Position numbers and translations under genes: made by a program. This document shows positions 58,419 to 64,000 of a DNA stretch of 64,000 nucleotides, in pieces (the first letter of the stretch is position 1; each line of letters opens with the position of its first letter). Under the pieces are notes generated by a model. It was not told the DNA's origin. It was given only the letters and a program-made list of their open reading frames with translations, and ran no database searches. Source of the DNA: Neurospora tetraspora (taxonomy: Eukaryota > Ascomycota > Sordariomycetes > Sordariales > Sordariaceae); contig NW_026944387.1 in assembly GCF_033439725.1 (NCBI RefSeq), positions 2,542,001 to 2,606,000 on the forward strand, in the 5' to 3' direction.

Positions 58419-59105
58419 TCATTCCTTTTCGCACTGGAAACCCATGCTGTACCGGTATTCCCCTGTCTCATCTCGCACCGGGATCATCGTCAAGAGGTTG
58501 ACGAACCGTTGACCGTTCTTCTTGAAGTTGACCACCTCGACCTGCACCTCGGCGTTCTTGTCGATCGCTTTCCTCATCTTCTTGATCGTGTTGGGGTCGA
58601 CGTACTTCCTCGTCGATTTTGGCTTGACCATGCCGTCGGGCGACTGAAGAAACCGGCAGTTCCTCCCCAGGACCTCGGCGCTGCTGTACCCTGTCATATA
58701 GAGAAAGGCTTCCGACGCGTACACAATTGGCTGGTCTTTTTGCTTCAGATCGCACATAATCAGAGCGCATGACGTGTCAACCGGGCCCAAGTCCACCTGG
58801 GGGTTTGGCCTGCTCATAATTTGAACCTGTTACAGGGTGTTAGCCGCTTTAGACTCCCCTATGGCAATAATGGACAGGCTCCGAAAGTGACTAACCAGAT
58901 AGCCCATGATGTCGTAACCGCCGGGAGCGTAGAGCGTATGGAAGAAGAGAGGGTTGGCCGTGGGTGCAGTTTGGTCATAGTGGTATTGCTGGGGGGCTTT
59001 TGTTAGCAGGGGTACCGCCACCAAGCAGAAGAAAGGAGAGCTGTTTACCTGATACGCCTCAACTTCCCACGGGTTCATGGTGCTCGAGTTCACGGTGTGG
59101 CTCAT
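58419..59105 (-). CDS. vvd: VIVID, LOV-domain blue-light photoreceptor
   Basis: Exons on the minus strand are 59105-59049, 58988-58896 and 58826-58419; introns of 60 and 69 nt (GTAAAC...CAG, GTTAGT...CAG) keep frame and give 185 aa. The start MSHTVNSSTMNPWEVEAYQ is as in the Neurospora protein, one residue longer there. VIVID is a small FAD-binding PAS/LOV protein that dampens the White Collar complex for photoadaptation and gating of the clock. Visible features are the N-terminal cap (TANPLFFHTLYAPGGYDIMG), the LOV core, the photoactive cysteine in GRNCRFLQSPDG (Cys107 here), the conserved Cys in DTSCALIMCD involved in light-state dimer formation, VEVVNFKKNGQRFVN, and the flavin-site Gln near the C terminus (GFQCEKE). 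About one residue in ten differs from my recollection of N. crassa VVD, for example SRPNPQVDL instead of NRPNPQVEL. Confidence 0.98.
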
Positions 59106-59476
59106 GGTTGCTGGCTATGAGACAGTATGTTGGTAGGGTAGATGACGGTTTCTTTAGCCGGCTGAAGAGGCTTTCGAGTAATCACCAGGCGGCAGTCCCC
59201 TAGCTGGCAAGAGCTGACTGTTGATGACAATGTTCTAGGCCGACCTGTCTGGGACAAGTGAATCGGTAGTGTAACCGGAATAGGTTATCGCATAGGCCAA
59301 TGGAGTCGAGGTCTAGATTGTGCTTGTTTGGTATGATGATATCTTGGTTGAAGGCATCCACGGTGGCAAGAAGCAAGGTAAAGGAAGAATGGCCATGAGG
59401 TTAAAGGAAGAAGAGGGTATTTAAGAAGGCCCTAAGACGCAAAAGTCTGGTTGGGACCGGGCGTCGGAATGCCGTC

Positions 59477-59486
59477 GATCGAGATC
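59477..59486. promoter_or_regulatory. Candidate proximal light-response element (GATCGAGATC)
   Basis: Two GATC half-sites, one followed by GA, sit about 370 bp upstream of the vvd ATG, matching the paired GATC-type consensus bound by the White Collar complex at light-induced Neurospora genes. A further GATCCAATCGA pair lies at 59819-59829. Assignment rests on motif and position only. Confidence 0.5.
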
Positions 59487-60920
59487 TAGGATATCCGGAG
59501 CAGGAGTTGGCGGCGGAACGAGGTTGTGTCAGTGCAGATGTGAGGGTCGAAAGGTGGAAACAGCCCAACGAGGACACACGCTTCGGTGCGATAAACGAAG
59601 TCAAGACGCAAGGCCCCAAACAAAGTCTGTATCGGGGATTTGGTAGACCTGGTTAACAGCCGGTATCCTGCTGGTCCAAAGTGGGAGCCGGAGGTGTTTG
59701 GGAGGCCCAGGGTCCTGTATGGAGAGACACCACAGCTCAGGAGCCAGGCAGGGCAGGCCAACGGGGGGGCCAGGGACATGTAGACAAAAAGAGAGACAGT
59801 TGCCAGAGACAAGACGCCGATCCAATCGAACGGTACACCACGACTTTACACGTTCCATGTAGTGTACGTAGATAGGTAGCCAGGGTAGCCTGAGGGCACA
59901 CAAGGAGGCCACGGCTCGGACAACAAGAGGTGGGAGCTCTTTGTGTGTGCCATTGACGATACGCGGGAGCCAGGCCGTGGGTGGTGGGTTCCAGACCATG
60001 TGGATGCGACATGTTGGCCGTTTCTTTCTTTGAAGAGTGGTGTGCTTGCTGCTGTCCCGTTGTCCTGCTCTGCCGTGCTGTCTCTACTGCAGTCTCCATC
60101 ATCCCGTCTCAGCGCCGAGGCCAGGATCTGGTGAGTAGTCTGATCACAGCCTGCATCGGGAAGCTCTTGAGATCGGGAAACTCAAAGGGCACACAGGACA
60201 CAACGGGAGTGGCCGAGCACTCGGATGGATCCAATGATGGGACCGTATTTCCTTTGAGACCCTAGGCGGAAGACCCTGGCATTAGACAGTGTGTGTTGAG
60301 CGGATTGGATTTCAAGAAATCCCATCATGTACCCCATCTTTATCGACAACTTACACCGTATGGCGTTTTTGTCATCACGCTCATCATCGACGCTGACCAA
60401 CCCCTTCCAGTTTATTTGACCATTGCACCCCCAACCCAAGACCAATGGCACCATTTGCCATTGAAAATGAGTCTTTATCTTCTTTAGTCTCTCAATGAGC
60501 TGATGGTGCTATATCTGCTCACTCTTTATTACCGTAGTGGCTTTCATTGTCCAGATCGACGGCATCTTGGGGTCTCGTCTATCAGGACAGTGTCCAGAAA
60601 TGAATACTAACAGAAAAGAAGAAAGTATAAGTGTTACCAATTACGAGAGATCGGTGAGGACTGCCAATTGTGGAGATGCAGAGGGGCCCTGAGAGTGAAG
60701 AAGAGTCCGAAGGGAGGAAAGAGAGGCCGATGGAGTCATGGCCAAAACGTACAAAACGTACCTTGCCGATTCGCGGACAGTACGGGGACAAATAGGAGAA
60801 GAAGGAGCAGACAGCGTGCGAAATGCAAGCGAATCTGGATGCCAAGGAAAATCCACTTAGTGAACTTGGGGGAGACTTTCGAATTTTGAATGGGTAAAAT
60901 GGGGACCATGATGAATGACC

Positions 60921-60986
60921 GATCGCAGCAGCAAAAACATGGAGGGTCCCAGATCCCCAGCGATCGCACCGGCGCCCTGGATCGAA
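60921..60986. promoter_or_regulatory. Candidate distal light-response cluster (three GATCG motifs)
   Basis: GATCG occurs at 60921, 60962 and 60980 (the last as GATCGAA) within 66 bp, about 1.8-1.9 kb upstream of the vvd start. N. crassa vvd is reported to have a far-upstream light-response element at roughly this distance, which makes the cluster a good candidate. The sequence alone cannot prove binding. Confidence 0.45.
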
Positions 60987-63264
60987 CCAAAGAACGGGAC
61001 CCACGCGCCAGCATGAACAATTGGAACAGCACCAACCAGCCAGCGGACAGTGCGGATGGAAAAGAAAACCACGTTCTCTACCAGTGCTCTAGGGGGTTAG
61101 TCACTTCCGTCTGCTGCCCTGTCCCTTTCGGTTCCTTTGTCCCGCCACCGGTTGTCAAATGCGCACTGCGCACCACCACCACTGGACCTACCTACGACAC
61201 CCGCTTGACACCTTGACCACCGACATCTATCCGCCCAGCCCGAGGTAGGTGGGCAGGCAGGTAGGTATGTAGGTACTCAACACCACCCCTCTCAGCGGAA
61301 CCGCAATAACGGGACCCATTCTCATGTGTGTTTGGAGCGCTTGCTGATGTCGTTGCGCTAGATACATATGTGGTGCCTTGGTGCTGGGCCCGGTGTTATG
61401 GTGTTATACATTCCATCTGCCCCCTTGTAGGCGTTAAAGCTGAACCCCAAGCAGTGGGCTCAAGCAGGCCGGCCGCTGTTGCTACTATCTACCTGCTCCC
61501 TTTGCGCCAACCAGCCGCGAGGTGACCCGTGTGCTTCACGCTTGTATGTCTGGCAGCCAGAGACCGGATCCAACAGCAACCGAGTTCTCACCGGGTATCT
61601 CTACAGTCAGTCTACTGTATGGTGATAGAGCGGGCGGGGGATCGTAGGGGTCTCCAGGAGCGAAGGGTCCGGTAGGTACTGTACCTCTAGGCGGAGGCGC
61701 ATGGGGGCATGAAGTGGTGGAAGGACAAAGAAGGGGGGCGCGCCCCAGCCTGGGACTGGAGATGACCATGAACAACAACAGGGCGGCCTGGTCTCATGCA
61801 ACTGACTGTAGGGACGTCACATGGATGTGGTCGACAAAATGGACAACCCTCTCGGAAAGTCTCAGACTCCTCATCGTGATGGGAATGAGGGGAAATGGAA
61901 CTTGACAGATTGGGATAATTACCAGCAGGACATGGGAGGCCATGGGAGGCCGGGAAGCAAGCAAGCTGGCATCACAGGTCTGGCGTGGAATGATGCTTGG
62001 TTGCGTCGGTGTGCGCGGAAGGGGGAGAAGTCACAACACGAAACTATCGCAACTTCCCCTTTCGGGATGTGCTCGGGCTGCGTCTGTCCCGGATGCTTGT
62101 CGCCCATCATGCCGCCTTGTCCTTTTTCTGCGAATCCCACTCGTTTCTCATCCGTCTGCAACCGCAAACGGGATGGCCTTGATGTGCCAACTTTCCAGTG
62201 CGAGACTTTGCCCATCCGGTCGCTTAATTTCCAATCAGTTCCATGCTAACCGGTGACTGCACGACCGCGGAGCAGTTTGAAATCTCGATGTGATACGGCG
62301 CACAGTTCCAGCGCTTGGTTACACCGGATAAGCAGCGGTAAACCGGGTATTTGGGGGAAAAGGTTGCCTGTGCTAAGTCAGCGTTGGATGTTGAATGTGT
62401 GTGTATAGTATACTCCGAGGTTGAAGACGGTGTGTGTTTGATGGCACTGCATCGCTGACCAGGTGAGCGAGTGTGATGATGATCGTCCAACGTCGACGGG
62501 GACGCAAAAGCGCCAAGAGCGGAGATGCCCATGGGCTTCGACAGCCAATATCCACCTTGCTCACGTTCTCATTTCCCTTTTCCACCTCATGATGAGCGCT
62601 CATGCTGAAGCGAGCATCTCATATGCGTCTTGTCTCGGTCATCAGCCTTCGCTACCACTAAATAGACTTGTCATGATCCGCCCGCCCGGTTCTTGGGCGG
62701 TGATCTGTAATCTGTAGGACCGGCGACTCGCTCGGCGAGTAACAGCAAGTCAGCAGCCAGGATCGAGGATTCACAACAATTTCTCATTCTCCCTTAATGC
62801 CCGAGCCATGCGTGCATGTGTGAAATGGCACTTGTAAGCTGTCCCGACGCAAGAAGGGTCTGGCTTGTTTGAGAGACAGAAAGAGAACTCTGCCACTCAT
62901 GGCCACTCATGGCTGAAAATAAAAAAGGTTGAGGCTGAAGCTATGTTGCGGGAAGCCCCTTGTGCCTGATGTCACACATTGTGATGTCAGCTGGAGATCG
63001 GGACGAGTTCCGTCGTCGTCGAGATCTGCCACACAAAAAATACCCTACAATGCTGGTCAAGTACCGGGGTGCAATGACAGGCCTGGCCCTTGCATTTTGG
63101 GGGAAGTGATGGCTTGGATGACTGAATTATTTTGTGTACAGCAAAGTGCGGTCAAAGGGTCTATCGCGCTAGCGGTCTTGGCTCCCAAGTGTTCCCAACC
63201 GGATATAGTAAGTGGCTCGAGCTTCTTCTCCATCGGCCTCCACTCTTTGCTCCCACTTCGACCG

Positions 63265-64000
63265 GAGTGGTTAGATGATATGACCCTATACCCAAAGCTT
63301 CCTAACCTTATATTCCGTGCATTTACATATAAAATTAGTCTAACTTACAAAAGAAAAAGATTAATACAATTATTATAATACGTATTCGTACGGAATCAAT
63401 TCAATATATTAAATTAATAATAGTAATTCGAATAAAGTCCGATAATATATTTATAATATATCTAGAATATATCTTAAGCTATAAATAAGAAAATTAGGCT
63501 TTGTAGGCTCATTCAGGTTATATATATAAAAGTCCCCCCGTGGAAAAATAATCTTATTCGTTCGTTTAAAGTTCCCCTACAGAGAAATATAAAGTCTAAT
63601 AATATATTTTTAATATATTTGGAATATATTTTAAATTATGAATAAGGAAGGAATAAATTCCGTAGGTTTATCCAAATAGCAGCGGAATTTGCACCAAATA
63701 GCGTAATTCCGGCCTTTACCGCCTTATTTAGGACGGTAAAGAAGAAGACTTATAATAAATCGATATTTAGTAAAGGATTTATTAAAAATATATTTAAAGT
63801 GAAATTTATAAATATATTTAAATTCTTTATATATTACATAAATAAATTTAATAGAAGAATTAATATTATTACGCTTTTTATATATATTCTTTATTAATTA
63901 GGTATTAATTTAAATATTAATTAAATTAATTAAAGATAGCTAAAAACATATTAGGAATAAATCAACGAATTATTAAAAATAGATCTAAAATATTTAGATT
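63265..64000 (+). repeat. Right arm of the inverted repeat flanking the gene island
   Basis: This arm matches the reverse complement of about 25600-26314 over its whole length and continues past the window. The inner boundary is at GAGTGG (63265-63270). It carries the same internal direct duplication: a RIP-altered GTCCGATAATATATT unit near 63439 and again near 63593. Differences from the left arm are mostly C/T and G/A. Confidence 0.85.

Larger units (their letters stand above)
59106..63264. promoter_or_regulatory. Long region upstream of vvd, no gene recognised
   Basis: The 4.2 kb from the vvd ATG to the right repeat arm holds only short frames on both strands, with none showing domain features or consistent splice sites. 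White Collar-type GATCG motifs occur in two groups, listed separately. The proximal part should carry the vvd promoter and 5' UTR. The distal part may belong to an unrecognised gene or be subtelomere-like or repeat-adjacent spacer. A pyrimidine/purine-skewed, GGTAGGTA-type simple repeat lies at about 61243-61276. Confidence 0.5.

Overview
This window looks like filamentous ascomycete DNA, most likely from the Sordariaceae (a Neurospora or Sordaria relative). The protein at 58419-59105 (minus) is a close homologue of the Neurospora blue-light photoreceptor VIVID. Introns are short (about 50-130 nt) with GTRNGY donors and YAG acceptors. The repeats carry the C-to-T/G-to-A signature of repeat-induced point mutation (RIP): very AT-rich, TpA-rich, poor in CpA/TpG, with CpG kept. 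The species is not N. crassa as I remember its VIVID sequence, since roughly one residue in ten differs.

Layout. (1) 1-26.3 kb is a gene-free, AT-rich block of RIP-mutated repeats. Its clearest member is a long Ty3/Gypsy-type LTR retrotransposon fossil at 9482-19426 with two 311-bp LTRs, nested inside a three-unit tandem repeat. A 415-bp terminal-inverted-repeat element (22693-23107) in the same block has nearly normal base composition. (2) 26.3-63.26 kb is a gene island of normal composition. (3) 63.27-64.0 kb is AT-rich again and is an inverted copy of the repeat at about 25.6-26.3 kb, so the island lies between inverted copies of one RIP-mutated repeat.

Genes in the island, in order: a 1634-aa coiled-coil protein (+; possible synaptonemal-complex/spindle-pole protein); mitochondrial ribosomal protein bL33m (-; a 59-aa, three-exon gene rebuilt from splice sites); a doubtful 91-aa spliced ORF (-); alanine aminotransferase (+), where a first exon supplies a mitochondrial leader and an internal ATG gives a cytosolic form; proteasome lid subunit Rpn7 (-), divergent from mRNA cap guanine-N7 methyltransferase (+); riboflavin kinase (+); a HET-domain incompatibility-type gene (+) bracketed by 154-bp direct repeats; the WD40 protein CreC (-); the mitochondrial Rho GTPase Gem1/Miro (+); tRNA-Arg(ACG) (-); and the LOV photoreceptor vvd (-) with a long upstream region holding GATCG-type candidate light-response elements.

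Most island genes are conserved housekeeping genes: mitochondrial metabolism and dynamics, proteasome, mRNA capping, flavin synthesis and carbon regulation. Riboflavin kinase makes FMN, the precursor of the FAD that VIVID binds, but nothing in the sequence suggests co-regulation. The accessory parts are the HET gene with its repeats, the flanking RIP-mutated blocks and the 4.2-kb gene-poor stretch upstream of vvd. All splice models are hand-made from consensus sites and frame continuity; no database search was possible.
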